The notes beneath the pieces were generated by a model that worked only from the letters and a program-made list of their open reading frames with translations, was not told the DNA's origin and made no database searches. A stretch of DNA of 43,915 bases from Nitrospirota bacterium (lineage in GTDB: Bacteria > Nitrospirota > Thermodesulfovibrionia > UBA6902), in assembly GCA_016234115.1 (NCBI GenBank), contig JACRHD010000020.1, forward strand, positions 1-43,915, written 5' to 3'. The translations under genes were made by a program, and so were the position numbers. This document shows positions 33,180 through 41,341 of the stretch, in pieces (within the stretch, counting starts at the first letter, position 1; every line of letters starts with the position of its first letter).

Positions 33180-33985
33180 TTTGAATTTTGAATCCTGAAT
33201 CTTGAATTCCTTCCCGTTACCACAAGATAAATAAAAAAAGAAGCCAGAGTAACAATTATCAGTGTCGCGACCACTTTCAGCGTATTAAAGACGTACCTCT
33301 TTCCCTGGGAATCATAACTCATGCAGTACAGCAGCGCCTTTTTCGCAAGAGAGACGACCCTTCCCTTTGACGCCTCGGTAACGGCCATTTCAAATTCGAA
33401 CGGCAGGAATGTCACGCCCGAAAGATACCTCACGATCTTGCCGTCACGGGACATGAATATCAATGTCACCGGGTGCGAGAACCCGGCATGCTCCTTTTTA
33501 AAATGGAAGCCCGCGGCCCCGGTGAACTTATTTATGCTTTCCGCGTCGCCTGTCAGAAAACTCCACGCGTCCTCCGGAAACGGGATGTTTGTCGCCTTCA
33601 GGTAAGCCGGCTTCTTTTCCGAGGCCAGGCGGGGGGTGTCAGTTTCGTCGAAACTGATTGACAGGACCTTATAATCTGTTCCGGGCTTCAGGTTTGATTT
33701 ACCGATCACGTCCGCAAGCCCTATCAGCAGGAGAGGACATGTATGATTGCAGCTTAAATAGACCGGAGCGATTACAACAGGTCTGTCAATCAGTTCGCCG
33801 AGGAAAACTGCATCGCCTTTTTCATTATGGAAAGTGATGTCGAGCGGAATGTTCGAGCCCAATTGTTCATCTACCGTTATCTCCCCTCCGGCATGACCCG
33901 CATCACGACCGTAAGCGATATTCATGAATACTAATACTGATGTGAGGGTAATGATAAATTTATTCAATGCGCCGGTCCGGGACAT
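33176..33985 (-). CDS. SCO1/SenC-type copper chaperone with C-terminal membrane helix
   Basis: A 269-residue thioredoxin-fold protein for CuA assembly of the oxidase. The N-terminal signal or anchor is 8-25; the copper ligands are C79 and C83 (LSCNHTCPL) and H170 (GFSHPVT). Unusually, a C-terminal helix (about 236-256) follows, as in membrane-anchored SCO variants. The last codons (GRNSRFRIQNSK) are made of four tandem heptamers, and the stop overlaps ctaD, so the repeat forms the join between two genes. It is the first gene of the oxidase operon. Confidence 0.93.
   Translation of the reverse strand: MSRTGALNKFIITLTSVLVFMNIAYGRDAGHAGGEITVDEQLGSNIPLDITFHNEKGDAVFLGELIDRPVVIAPVYLSCNHTCPLLLIGLADVIGKSNLKPGTDYKVLSISFDETDTPRLASEKKPAYLKATNIPFPEDAWSFLTGDAESINKFTGAAGFHFKKEHAGFSHPVTLIFMSRDGKIVRYLSGVTFLPFEFEMAVTEASKGRVVSLAKKALLYCMSYDSQGKRYVFNTLKVVATLIIVTLASFFIYLVVTGRNSRFRIQNSK
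33180..33207. repeat. 4 x 7-bp array forming the 3' end of sco
   Basis: TTTGAAT, TTTGAAT, CCTGAAT, CTTGAAT = 28 bases ending at the ctaD start codon (33177-33179). Units match the array inside gltX (8713-8740). Confidence 0.9.
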
Positions 33986-34053
33986 AAGTTTATTTACGTA
34001 AATTATAGCCGCAATCCTGTTGCCTGTCGAGGGATTTCTTGGCCTCCCCCTTG

Positions 34054-34116
34054 TTTGCTGTTTACTGTCTACTGTTTACTGTCAGCTGTCTACTGTTTAC
34101 TATCATCTGCTTACTT
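34054..34116. repeat. Nine-unit heptamer array upstream of the glcD-like gene
   Basis: Nine consecutive heptamers related to TTTACTG (TTTGCTG, TTTACTG, TCTACTG, TTTACTG, TCAGCTG, TCTACTG, TTTACTA, TCATCTG, CTTACTT). Only one arm is present. It sits in the divergent gap between sco (start 33985) and the oxidase gene (start 34149), where promoters are expected. Confidence 0.85.
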
Positions 34117-34148
34117 TCCTCATCCATATTGCTATAATTAATACCATC

Positions 34149-35534
34149 ATGGACTTCAAATTCTTTAATAAGAAAAAACAGGAGGACGCGCCCCCTCTTC
34201 CGGAAAGGACCTCGACCGACAGCGAAGAGCTTTTCTGTTACGGGTTTGACGCATCTTCGATGCAGGGGACCCCGTCCGCTGTTGTCAGGCCGGTCACTAC
34301 CGATGAAGTCGTGCAGATGGTTTCGTTTGCTCATAAACAACGGAAGCCCATTGTCCCGCGCGGCGCCGGAACAGGCATGACCGGAGGTTCTGTGCCGTTA
34401 AAGGATGCCGTTGTTCTGTCCCTGGACAGCATGAACAGGATACTTGATGTAGATGAAAAGAACATGGTGGCTGTTGTTGAACCGGGGGTGATCAACGGCC
34501 ATCTTCAGGAAAAGCTTGAGGCGAAAGGCCTCTTCTATCCCCCTGATCCGGCGAGCATGAATTTTTGCACGCTGGGCGGAAATGTTGCCGAGAATGCGGG
34601 AGGACCAAGAGCTATAAAGTATGGAGTTACAAGGGATTATGTGCTCGGGCTTGAAGTAGTTCTTCCTGACGGCCGGGTAATGATGACCGGAGGAAAAACC
34701 TTTAAAAACGTCGTCGGGTATGACTTGACAAGACTTATCGTCGGCTCTGAGGGGACCTTGTGCGTTGTTACAAAGATATTCCTTAAGATACTCCCGCTGC
34801 CCGGAGAGACTGTAACGCTTTTGTGCACGTATCCTGCGCTGAATGACGCGGCGCTGACCGTTTCCAAAATTACCGCCTCAGGTATCATCCCGAGGGTCCT
34901 TGAATTCATGGACAAAGCGTCCGTCAGCGCAGTCGAAGCTTACGGCCGATATGGATTGCCCCCCGATGCCGAGGCATTGCTGCTGATCGAGGTGGACGGC
35001 TCGAAGGCCTCGGTTTCAGAGGAAGTCGACAGGATAGCGTCAATATGCGCTTCATTGAACGGCAGGGTGAGCATCGCGGAGGACATTTTTTCACGGAAGC
35101 GTCTGTGGGAGGCAAGGAGGGCCATATCGCCCGCGCTCTACAGGATAAAACCTTCCAAGATAAATGAAGACATAGTGGTGCCGCGCGGGAGGATACCCGA
35201 GATGCTTCAGTCCCTGAGGGACATCTCTGAAAAATTCAATGTGAAGATAGTAAATTTCGGTCACGCGGGGGACGGCAATATCCATGTGAATGTTATGACT
35301 GATAAGAATGATAAGGACGAATATGAAAGGGCCGGGAAATCGGTCAAGGATATTTTTGAAGCCGTAATCAGGCTGGAGGGGTCCATATCGGGAGAGCATG
35401 GTATAGGGCTTACAAAGAAGCAATACATAGGGATGGAGCTTTCAGAAACAGGCATCGAGATCATGAAGGCGATAAAGAGGGCATTCGATCCCTACGGCAT
35501 TATGAACCCGGGGAAGATTTTTCCCGCAACATAA
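34149..35534 (+). CDS. FAD-linked oxidase, GlcD/D-lactate dehydrogenase family
   Basis: A 461-residue flavoprotein. The N-terminal FAD-binding PCMH domain (about 35-215) has VPRGAGTGMTGGSVP, DPASMNFCTLGGNVAENAGG and VGYDLTRLIVGSEGTL. The C-terminal FAD-oxidase domain has FGHAGDGNIHVN and GSISGEHGIGLTKK. Such enzymes oxidise 2-hydroxy acids (glycolate, D-lactate), usually with an iron-sulfur GlcF partner, which is not adjacent here. ATG 34149 is taken; the longer upstream frame translates the heptamer array. Substrate cannot be decided from sequence. Confidence 0.92.
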   Translation: MDFKFFNKKKQEDAPPLPERTSTDSEELFCYGFDASSMQGTPSAVVRPVTTDEVVQMVSFAHKQRKPIVPRGAGTGMTGGSVPLKDAVVLSLDSMNRILDVDEKNMVAVVEPGVINGHLQEKLEAKGLFYPPDPASMNFCTLGGNVAENAGGPRAIKYGVTRDYVLGLEVVLPDGRVMMTGGKTFKNVVGYDLTRLIVGSEGTLCVVTKIFLKILPLPGETVTLLCTYPALNDAALTVSKITASGIIPRVLEFMDKASVSAVEAYGRYGLPPDAEALLLIEVDGSKASVSEEVDRIASICASLNGRVSIAEDIFSRKRLWEARRAISPALYRIKPSKINEDIVVPRGRIPEMLQSLRDISEKFNVKIVNFGHAGDGNIHVNVMTDKNDKDEYERAGKSVKDIFEAVIRLEGSISGEHGIGLTKKQYIGMELSETGIEIMKAIKRAFDPYGIMNPGKIFPAT

Positions 35535-35560
35535 TTTCCGGCCTTTCTGATATCTTTACA

Positions 35561-35751
35561 GGCGCACAGGGGAGCCTGCTGCGGAATTTCTATAATCGAC
35601 AAAAAACATATTACATTTTGCCTCTGCGCAATTATTGTCATTTCCTGTTCTTAACTGTAGGGGCAACCCGGCGGGTCGCCCCTATGCCGGCTCATGGCTC
35701 TTTTTTAAGAGGTGTCGTATAGAAATTCCTCCGCAGCCTCCCCTGTGCGCC
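35561..35751. repeat. 191-bp inverted-repeat element upstream of greA
   Basis: 34-base imperfect arms, ggcgcacaggggagcctgct... (35561-35594) and its inverse (35718-35751, ending ccctgtgcgcc), are about 80% identical. The middle holds a second hairpin taggggcaaccc / gggtcgccccta (35658-35684). It looks like a MITE-type insertion in the 299-base glcD-greA gap (35535-35833), which contains nothing else recognisable. Confidence 0.82.
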
Positions 35752-35833
35752 CGGAGCATGTCCCTTCATCCCTTCCTCCCTTCGCACTTCTACGCGGGGT
35801 TTACTTTATGAACATATATTGTTAAAATTTTTC

Positions 35834-36307
35834 ATGAAAAAATTCCCCATGACCCCTGAGGGGCACCAGAAACTCAAAGAAGAGCTCGACAGGCTCCTTA
35901 AAGTCGACCGGCCTGAAAACATCAAGGCCATTGCCGAGGCGCGGGCGCACGGCGACCTTTCGGAGAATGCCGAATACCATGCAGCAAAAGAAAGGCAGTC
36001 CTTCATAGCCGGACGCATCCAGGAGCTCCAGTCAAAGCTCGCCCTTGCGGAGATAATCGACCCTTCGAGGATATCGATGAACAAGGTCGCCTTCGGCGCA
36101 AAGGTAAAGGTCATGGACCTTGAAGCGGATGAGGAATATGAATTTATCCTTTTAGGCCCGGATGAGGCAAACATAAAAGAGCGCAAGATATCGATCAGCT
36201 CGCCGGTCGGCAAGGCGCTCATCGGCAAGGAAATCGGGGACGTCGCAGTTGTAAAGGCGCCTGCGAGAACGATCGAATACGAAATATTAGAGATAAGCTT
36301 TGAGTAG
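35834..36307 (+). CDS. greA: Transcription elongation factor GreA
   Basis: 157 residues: [20 protein letters not shown], then the coiled-coil (about 8-75) with the acidic tip [20 protein letters not shown] that enters the RNA polymerase channel and triggers cleavage of backtracked RNA. A C-terminal FKBP-like domain ends [19 protein letters not shown] 35834 aligns with family starts; an upstream TTG (35819) is rejected. It overlaps pyrK by eight bases. Confidence 0.97.
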   Translation: MKKFPMTPEGHQKLKEELDRLLKVDRPENIKAIAEARAHGDLSENAEYHAAKERQSFIAGRIQELQSKLALAEIIDPSRISMNKVAFGAKVKVMDLEADEEYEFILLGPDEANIKERKISISSPVGKALIGKEIGDVAVVKAPARTIEYEILEISFE

Positions 36308-37112
36308 GTTATTTAAAGCGGCGGTAGCAGAAAACAGACAGATCATCGCCGATCACTTCCTTCTGACCCTCCATCCGCTTACAAAGATCGTTGAGCCGGG
36401 GCCCGGCAATTTTTTTATGCTTTCAACGGACAGCGGCCTGGACCCCCTGCTGAAACGTCCTTTCAGCCTCCATCGCCGGGTCGGCGGCGATTTCCAGATA
36501 CTTTACAGGATCGCCGGAAAAGGGACGGGTATCTTAAGCAAAAGGAAAAAGGGCGACGTGTTGGATATAGTCGGCCCCATGGGCAACGGTTTCCCCCCGG
36601 CGCGGTCACGGGACAAAATAATTTTAATAGCAGGAGGGCTTGGCATAGCCCCGATCTTCGCCCTTGCGGAAAAATTAAAAAAAAACAAACCCATGCTCTT
36701 CTACGGCGCAAAGACAGGAGAAGAAATGCTGTGCCTGAGTGAGCTGAAAGAACTTGGCATCGAAACTGTAATTTCCACAGACGACGGCACCTCCGGGATT
36801 AAGGGATTTGTTACAGACATATTAAAGGGATTCTTATCCCGTCACGCATCACGCATCACGCATCACGTTCTTTACGCGTGCGGGCCGGGGCCGATGCTCA
36901 TGGCACTCTCCGCCCTTGCAAACAAATTCAGCGTAAAGGGGCATATCGCCCTTGAGCAAAACATGGCATGCGGTATCGGCACATGCCTCGGTTGTGTGGT
37001 GAATACAAAAGAAGGCTATAAAAGAGTCTGTAAAGAAGGTCCCGTGTTTCCGATGGAAAAAATAATCTGGGGAGAAGGAATGGGAGAAAATCTCAGGAAA
37101 GAGTCAAACTGA
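36300..37112 (+). CDS. pyrK: Dihydroorotate dehydrogenase electron transfer subunit
   Basis: FAD and [2Fe-2S] subunit that links PyrD type 1B to NAD+. The 270-residue protein has RPFSLHR FAD binding (near 53-59), the NAD loop [15 protein letters not shown] (109-123) and ACGPGPML. Cluster ligands are C224, C229, C232, C244 (CGIGTCLGC...VCKEGP). The only plausible start is TTG 36300, within greA. Residues 181-190 ([10 protein letters not shown]) are encoded by a 28-base heptamer array in the linker before LYACGPGP. pyrD follows after a palindromic repeat, confirming the pairing. Confidence 0.95.
   Translation: MSRLFKAAVAENRQIIADHFLLTLHPLTKIVEPGPGNFFMLSTDSGLDPLLKRPFSLHRRVGGDFQILYRIAGKGTGILSKRKKGDVLDIVGPMGNGFPPARSRDKIILIAGGLGIAPIFALAEKLKKNKPMLFYGAKTGEEMLCLSELKELGIETVISTDDGTSGIKGFVTDILKGFLSRHASRITHHVLYACGPGPMLMALSALANKFSVKGHIALEQNMACGIGTCLGCVVNTKEGYKRVCKEGPVFPMEKIIWGEGMGENLRKESN
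36841..36868. repeat. In-frame 4 x 7-bp array inside pyrK
   Basis: GTCACGC, ATCACGC, ATCACGC, ATCACGT = 28 bases, encoding RHASRITHH in a linker between the nucleotide loop region and ACGPGP. Confidence 0.9.
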
Positions 37113-37113
37113 C

Positions 37114-37207
37114 TTCCCCCTTTGTAAAAGGGGGGCAAGGGGGGATTTTGAAAATAAATGATTTATTCATAAAATCTCCCCTGGCCCCTCTTTGCCAAAG
37201 AGGGGTA
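37114..37207. repeat. CCCCCTTTGTAAAAGGGGG-type inverted repeat (pyrK-pyrD gap)
   Basis: The left part ttccccctttgtaaaagggg...ggggattttg and right part aaaatctcccctggcccctc...gaggggta are inverse copies. Each has its own hairpin, and an AATAAATGATTTATT palindrome lies at the centre. It fills the whole gap. Same class as 30427-30512. Confidence 0.85.
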
Positions 37208-37219
37208 TTTACGAAAACT

Positions 37220-38125
37220 ATGGACTTAAAGGTCAACATTGGAAAGTTAAAGCTCAAAAACCCCGTCATGACGGCTTCGGGCACCTTTGCTTACGGCAAG
37301 GAATATTCGGAATTTGTCGACCTGAACAAACTCGGCGCGATAGTTGTAAAAGGCATATCACTGAAGCCGATGAAGGGCAATCCCGGACCGAGAATATGTG
37401 AAACGCCCTGCGGCATGCTCAACGCCATCGGGCTGCAGAATGTGGGGTTGAAAGGCTTTCTGAAACAGCAGCTTCCCTATCTGAAAAAACTCAGGACAAA
37501 AATAATCGTCAACGTCCTCGGCAATTCGATAGACGAATACATCGAGCTCGCCGGGGACCTCGAATCCGCCGGGGTAGATGCGGTAGAACTCAACGTATCA
37601 TGCCCGAATGTCAAAAAAGGCGGGATCCTCTTCGGCACGGAGCCGGGCCTTTTCAGAGAACTGATAAGAAATGTCAGACTCAAGACCTCCGTCCCGCTTA
37701 TCACAAAACTCTCCCCTAACGTGACCGATGTCAGGATATTTGCGAAAATAGCTGAAGACGAGGGAAGCGACGCCGTCTCGCTTATAAACACGATAAGCGG
37801 AATGAGCATCGATATCAGGACGAGACGTCCCCGGCTGGCGAACATTACCGGAGGACTGTCGGGCCCGGCGATCAGGCCGGTCGCCGTCCGGATGGTCTGG
37901 GAATGTCATAAAACCGTGCGTATTCCAATTATCGGCATTGGTGGTATAATATCCGCCGAAGACGCCGTCGAATTTTTCCTTGCCGGCGCGAGCGCCGTCG
38001 CTGTGGGGACCGGCAACTTTATCAATCCCCGGGCGACGATGGACATACTTGAGGGAATCAGATCTTTTATGTCCTCGGAAGGCATTGCATCAATAAGTGA
38101 ACTTACTGGAGCGGTTCGGTGTTAG
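37220..38125 (+). CDS. pyrD: Dihydroorotate dehydrogenase, class 1B catalytic subunit
   Basis: Oxidises dihydroorotate to orotate in pyrimidine synthesis, using FMN and passing electrons to PyrK. The 301-residue protein has MTASGTFAYGKEY at the start, GNPGPRICETPCGMLNAIGLQN, and the catalytic cysteine C128 in ELNVSCPNVKKGG. PIIGIGGI and GASAVAVGT bind the FMN phosphate. ATG 37220 is chosen; the upstream extension reads repeat DNA. The stop overlaps the next gene by seven bases. Confidence 0.97.
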   Translation: MDLKVNIGKLKLKNPVMTASGTFAYGKEYSEFVDLNKLGAIVVKGISLKPMKGNPGPRICETPCGMLNAIGLQNVGLKGFLKQQLPYLKKLRTKIIVNVLGNSIDEYIELAGDLESAGVDAVELNVSCPNVKKGGILFGTEPGLFRELIRNVRLKTSVPLITKLSPNVTDVRIFAKIAEDEGSDAVSLINTISGMSIDIRTRRPRLANITGGLSGPAIRPVAVRMVWECHKTVRIPIIGIGGIISAEDAVEFFLAGASAVAVGTGNFINPRATMDILEGIRSFMSSEGIASISELTGAVRC

Positions 38126-38931
38126 AGAGACCTGTTATTACATTGACGACGGATTACGGGCAAAAGGACCCTTTTGCGGGAATGATCAAGGGGGTGATCC
38201 TCGGGATAAACCCGCGCGCGGAGATAGTTGACCTCACCCACAATATCGGGCGGCATAATATTTATGAGGCCGCGCTCGTACTTGGAATGTCCTTCAAATA
38301 TTTTCCTTCCGCCGCAGTCCACATCGCCGTCGTGGACCCGGGGGTCGGAGGTGAAAGACGGCCCATTCTCGTCGTCACCGAAAACCACTGTTTCGTCGGG
38401 CCGGACAACGGTATATTCTCTCTCATTTTTGAAATGGAGTCCGGTAAATTTCTCAGGGTGTATCACATAACATCATCGCAATATTTTCTCCCGGTCACAG
38501 GCTCGACTTTCCACGGCCGGGACATATTCGCCCCGGTTGCCGCGTGGCTGTCAACGGGAGTGGATTCCCTGAAGTTCGGAGAACCGGTTACCGATTATGT
38601 AACGATCACCTTGCCGAGGCCCTTTTTTTCAGGCGGCAATGTCATCCGGGGTGAAGTTGTATTAATCGATAATTTCGGCAATGCCGTCACGAACATCTCT
38701 GCCGAGGACCTTTCCCGCATGTCGCCTGCCGGACCGGGTCAGGGATTTATTGTCAGATACGGGGACCTGGACGTGTCCTTTTTCGGCTGCTACTCCGATG
38801 CCCCGGACCGGTCCCTGTCGGCAACCATCGACGGCTTCGGGCGCGTCGAACTGTTTGTCAAACTGGACAATGCCGCCCGGATGTTCAATATCGGCGCGGG
38901 CGACCGCGTAATCGTGACTACTGTGAACTGA
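38119..38931 (+). CDS. SAM hydroxide adenosyltransferase (SAM hydrolase) family
   Basis: 270 residues of the former DUF62 family, whose members use water to split S-adenosylmethionine into adenosine and methionine. The conserved pieces are ITLTTDYGQKDPFAGMIKGV (near 7-26), VDPGVGGERRPI and FVGPDNGIFSL. FHGRDIFAPVAAWL and VVLIDNFGNAVTNI carry the Asp and Asn residues of the SAM site. Its GTG start (38119) lies inside pyrD, and its stop is one base from the next start, so it is co-transcribed with pyrimidine genes and a glycosyltransferase. The biological role of the family is poorly understood. Confidence 0.93.
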   Translation: MLERPVITLTTDYGQKDPFAGMIKGVILGINPRAEIVDLTHNIGRHNIYEAALVLGMSFKYFPSAAVHIAVVDPGVGGERRPILVVTENHCFVGPDNGIFSLIFEMESGKFLRVYHITSSQYFLPVTGSTFHGRDIFAPVAAWLSTGVDSLKFGEPVTDYVTITLPRPFFSGGNVIRGEVVLIDNFGNAVTNISAEDLSRMSPAGPGQGFIVRYGDLDVSFFGCYSDAPDRSLSATIDGFGRVELFVKLDNAARMFNIGAGDRVIVTTVN

Positions 38932-38932
38932 C

Positions 38933-39970
38933 ATGAAGATACTGCTGATAGGAAATTTCGCCCCTCCCTACGAGGAAGAAAATCTTCATAACTTATCGCT
39001 CCTGAGGAAACTCGAAGACGAGGGACATGAGTGCAGCGTAATCAATAATTCCCCAAACCCGTCTCCGGACAAGAGGTTCGTCGACACAAATAACTACTTC
39101 GACTTCGTGCTGAAACTTCTCCGTGTGAGCGCGGGGAAAGACGTAATCCACTTTCTGACCAAGGGATATCTGCGTCTGGGCCTGCTGAAGCTTATGACCT
39201 CGATCCTCATCGGGAAGCTTTTTCGCGCAAAGACCTTCATAACCATTCATTCGGAGCTGTTTTCGATCCAGGGGCAGATGAGGAGCCCGGTCGGCGGGAG
39301 GCAGACGCTCTTTACCTCCTTTACCTTTGCCGACAAGATCATATGCGCCGACAAGGACACGTATCACGTCGCTTCCATGTATATGAGGAAATCCAATTTT
39401 GAGCTGATCCCCTCATTCATTTATATTCCCGACGACGTCAGGCCGCAGGAATATCCCCAGTTGACAAAATTAAAGAACAAGGAGAAGGTCATCATCTTTT
39501 CAAATGTAAAATACCCTTCATTCCTGTTCGACATTTTGCGCAAGATGACGTCCGATTTCCCGCTCCCGCCCGACACAGGCCTGATAATCTCGCTGTCTGA
39601 AAAACCGTCGGCAAAATTCCGGCACGTGCTCGAAGAGGCGGGAAAAGAAATGCAGGACAGCCTGCTTTTTATCGAACCGGATGACCTGAAGACCACATTA
39701 GCGGCTTTTGCGAGGGCCGATATCGTTATGCGTCCCCTGAGCTGCGACGGGATGACTTTTTTTGAAAGTTTCAGCATATCCGTCAAGAAGTTGATGCGCG
39801 CCGGCAATTACGTGTATTTTCCAGGCGGCATGCTGTTCGTTAAAGAAGGCGAGACCGCCGGGATGTGCGTCTGCATTCTCAACACCATGCTTTGCATGGA
39901 AAAAGGCATGATGCCTGAAGTCAGGGCGGAAGATTCTTTCACGAGAATAAAAAGCCTTTACGGGAAGTAG
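38933..39970 (+). CDS. Glycosyltransferase-like protein (GT-B fold, GT4 type)
   Basis: A 345-residue protein starting MKILLIGNFAPPYEEENLHN, the usual GT4 opening with a bound-loop after the first strand. DVIHFLTKGYLRLG and KTFITIHSELFS follow in the N-terminal domain. The C-terminal half has VIIFSNVKYPS, LLFIEPDD and ADIVMRPLSCDGMTFFES, a variant of the nucleotide-sugar Glu motif (E-x7-E region) with weak conservation. Acceptor and donor are unknown. It lies one base after the SAM hydrolase stop. A sugar-binding but inactive relative cannot be excluded. Confidence 0.8.
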   Translation: MKILLIGNFAPPYEEENLHNLSLLRKLEDEGHECSVINNSPNPSPDKRFVDTNNYFDFVLKLLRVSAGKDVIHFLTKGYLRLGLLKLMTSILIGKLFRAKTFITIHSELFSIQGQMRSPVGGRQTLFTSFTFADKIICADKDTYHVASMYMRKSNFELIPSFIYIPDDVRPQEYPQLTKLKNKEKVIIFSNVKYPSFLFDILRKMTSDFPLPPDTGLIISLSEKPSAKFRHVLEEAGKEMQDSLLFIEPDDLKTTLAAFARADIVMRPLSCDGMTFFESFSISVKKLMRAGNYVYFPGGMLFVKEGETAGMCVCILNTMLCMEKGMMPEVRAEDSFTRIKSLYGK

Positions 39971-40270
39971 GCTGTCCGGTAGTCCATCTTGTGCTGAAGC
40001 ATCTGCCCTCGCAGTAACCTTAACCACGTAACCGCTCAGAAGGTGTGAAAAAATTCATTTTCATTTAACACATGTCCATTTGATCGGTGAAAAACGACTC
40101 TCGATCACCGTTCATTCGATGGAATGCAGTGATAACCCTTATGTTATTCAAACATCAGGGCAGTCTGGGTGTAACGTCTCACATTATTCTGACTCGAAAT
40201 TCTCACAATAGGTTAAATGTTTCAAAATAGAGTGACCGGTAGGGTTATGCTCTCTACCGGTCACATGATT
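39971..40270. other. Non-coding stretch with strong hairpin (mobile-element edge)
   Basis: No gene is seen in these 300 bases. Near its right end gtgaccggtag (40232-40242) and ctaccggtcac (40254-40264) form a perfect 11-bp stem with an 11-base loop, just beyond the stop of the minus-strand ATPase remnant. It may be that gene's terminator or part of a transposon end. A smaller cggtga/tcaccg pair lies near 40085-40110. Confidence 0.6.
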
Positions 40271-40505
40271 TTAAATTATTTCTGTTGAAGCGATCCGGAC
40301 ATGTTCTGCGGAGATGACACTGCATTTTTCATGAGCCGCTGCAACCAGAGAACCTTTTGCCAGGAGGTTGGCACGTCTGAGCAAACCTCCTGAGCCCTGA
40401 TGGATCGCAAGGATTGCCTCGTCGGAGAACAGTTGTTCCTTGATGCCCGCTATCTGCAAATGATGTTTGATGTAACCTGCCATGTCTTTGTGCTTGAGCC
40501 CTTCT
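40271..40505 (-). pseudogene. C-terminal remnant of an ExeA/TnsC-like transposon AAA ATPase
   Basis: The minus-strand frame reads LKHKDMAGYIKHHLQIAGIK, then LFSDEAILAIHQGSGGLLRRANLLAKGSL and SAEHVRIASTEII before TAA at 40271. This is the C-terminal lid region of ExeA-type ATPases that accompany certain transposases. The upstream part (Walker A and B) is missing: the frame loses similarity near 40505 and runs into TTGACCCC-type repeat sequence. It is not functional and marks a past insertion. Confidence 0.8.
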
Positions 40506-40614
40506 GTAGATTGTCAATGTCAAGACATTTGACCCCTTTTCCGCAAATAGAACTGACCCCTTTTACTTTGCCTTCTTAAGCTTATTTTTCAGCCTGTAGC
40601 TGCTGCCGGTGAAT

Positions 40615-40728
40615 GGGGTCAAACCTTCAAATGTCATTTTGAATTGCGGGTTAAAGGCAGTGATTAGGAAAAAACATTGAACCTTTCTGTCAGAGAAGAT
40701 GATAAATGAATTTTGAAGGTTTGACCCC
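40615..40728. repeat. 114-bp terminal-inverted-repeat element, copy 1
   Basis: Perfect 17-base inverted ends GGGGTCAAACCTTCAAA (40615-40631) and TTTGAAGGTTTGACCCC (40712-40728) enclose about 80 bases. The plus strand ends with an ATG (40706) running outward into the RHS fragment as MNFEGLTP. The minus strand also has an outward ATG (40637) giving MTFEGLTPFTGSSYRLKNKL up to a stop at 40563. A second copy is at 41918-42025. Confidence 0.85.
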
Positions 40729-41341
40729 ATGCGTTCTCAGTTCGTTTATGACCGACAGCAGCGGCGCTGTTGCGTGGAGCGGTGAATACTTGCCTTTTGG
40801 TGAGCCATATTCTGTAACTGGATCAGTCATCAATAATCTGCGCTTCCCTGGCCAGTACTATGATTCAGAGACAGGATTACATCAGAACTGGCATAGAGAC
40901 TATAAGCCGGAACTTGGGAGGTATATCGAAGCTGATCCAATAGGAATAGAAGGTGGGAGTAATCCATTTGCGTATGTAGATAATAGACCTCTGACTCTTG
41001 ATGATCCATTGGGATTATTACCTTTTGAAACTCTTCCTATAAGCGGCTGTGATTATTATAGAGAGCAATGTAACAGAAAAACTTCCGAATGTGATGAAAA
41101 TGCTAACGGAAAAGATACTTATTCGTGCAAGGCTTACCAATGCTGCAAAGATTTTGGATGCAGTTGGACAGCTTCTTGTGTTAGAGGATGTTTAATTTCA
41201 TACGACAAACGGCATTGCTCAAATCTTACTGGGGAACAACGTCATAATTGTAGAAAAATCGCTCATGTGGAATGTTACAGCAGATGCAATGCGCTTCCTT
41301 TGTTACTTGACGTGCCGGAATCGTGCAAAGGTATTTGGTAA
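40706..41341 (+). CDS. RHS core C-terminus with cysteine-rich tip, starting inside a repeat element
   Basis: A 211-residue frame. The first ten residues (MNFEGLTPCV) come from the repeat element, which supplies the start codon. Residues about 14-101 are the conserved RHS core end: MTDSSGAVAWSGEYLPFGEP, RFPGQYYDSETGLHQNWHRD, GRYIEADPIG, NPFAYVDNRP, DDPLGL. After this, where toxin tips usually lie, residues 110-211 hold 14 cysteines (such as YQCCKDFGC and SCVRGC) and match no toxin I know. The upstream part of the RHS gene is missing, so this is a displaced tip (orphan) fused to a repeat. The stop shares a base with the next start. Confidence 0.8.
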   Translation: MNFEGLTPCVLSSFMTDSSGAVAWSGEYLPFGEPYSVTGSVINNLRFPGQYYDSETGLHQNWHRDYKPELGRYIEADPIGIEGGSNPFAYVDNRPLTLDDPLGLLPFETLPISGCDYYREQCNRKTSECDENANGKDTYSCKAYQCCKDFGCSWTASCVRGCLISYDKRHCSNLTGEQRHNCRKIAHVECYSRCNALPLLLDVPESCKGIW

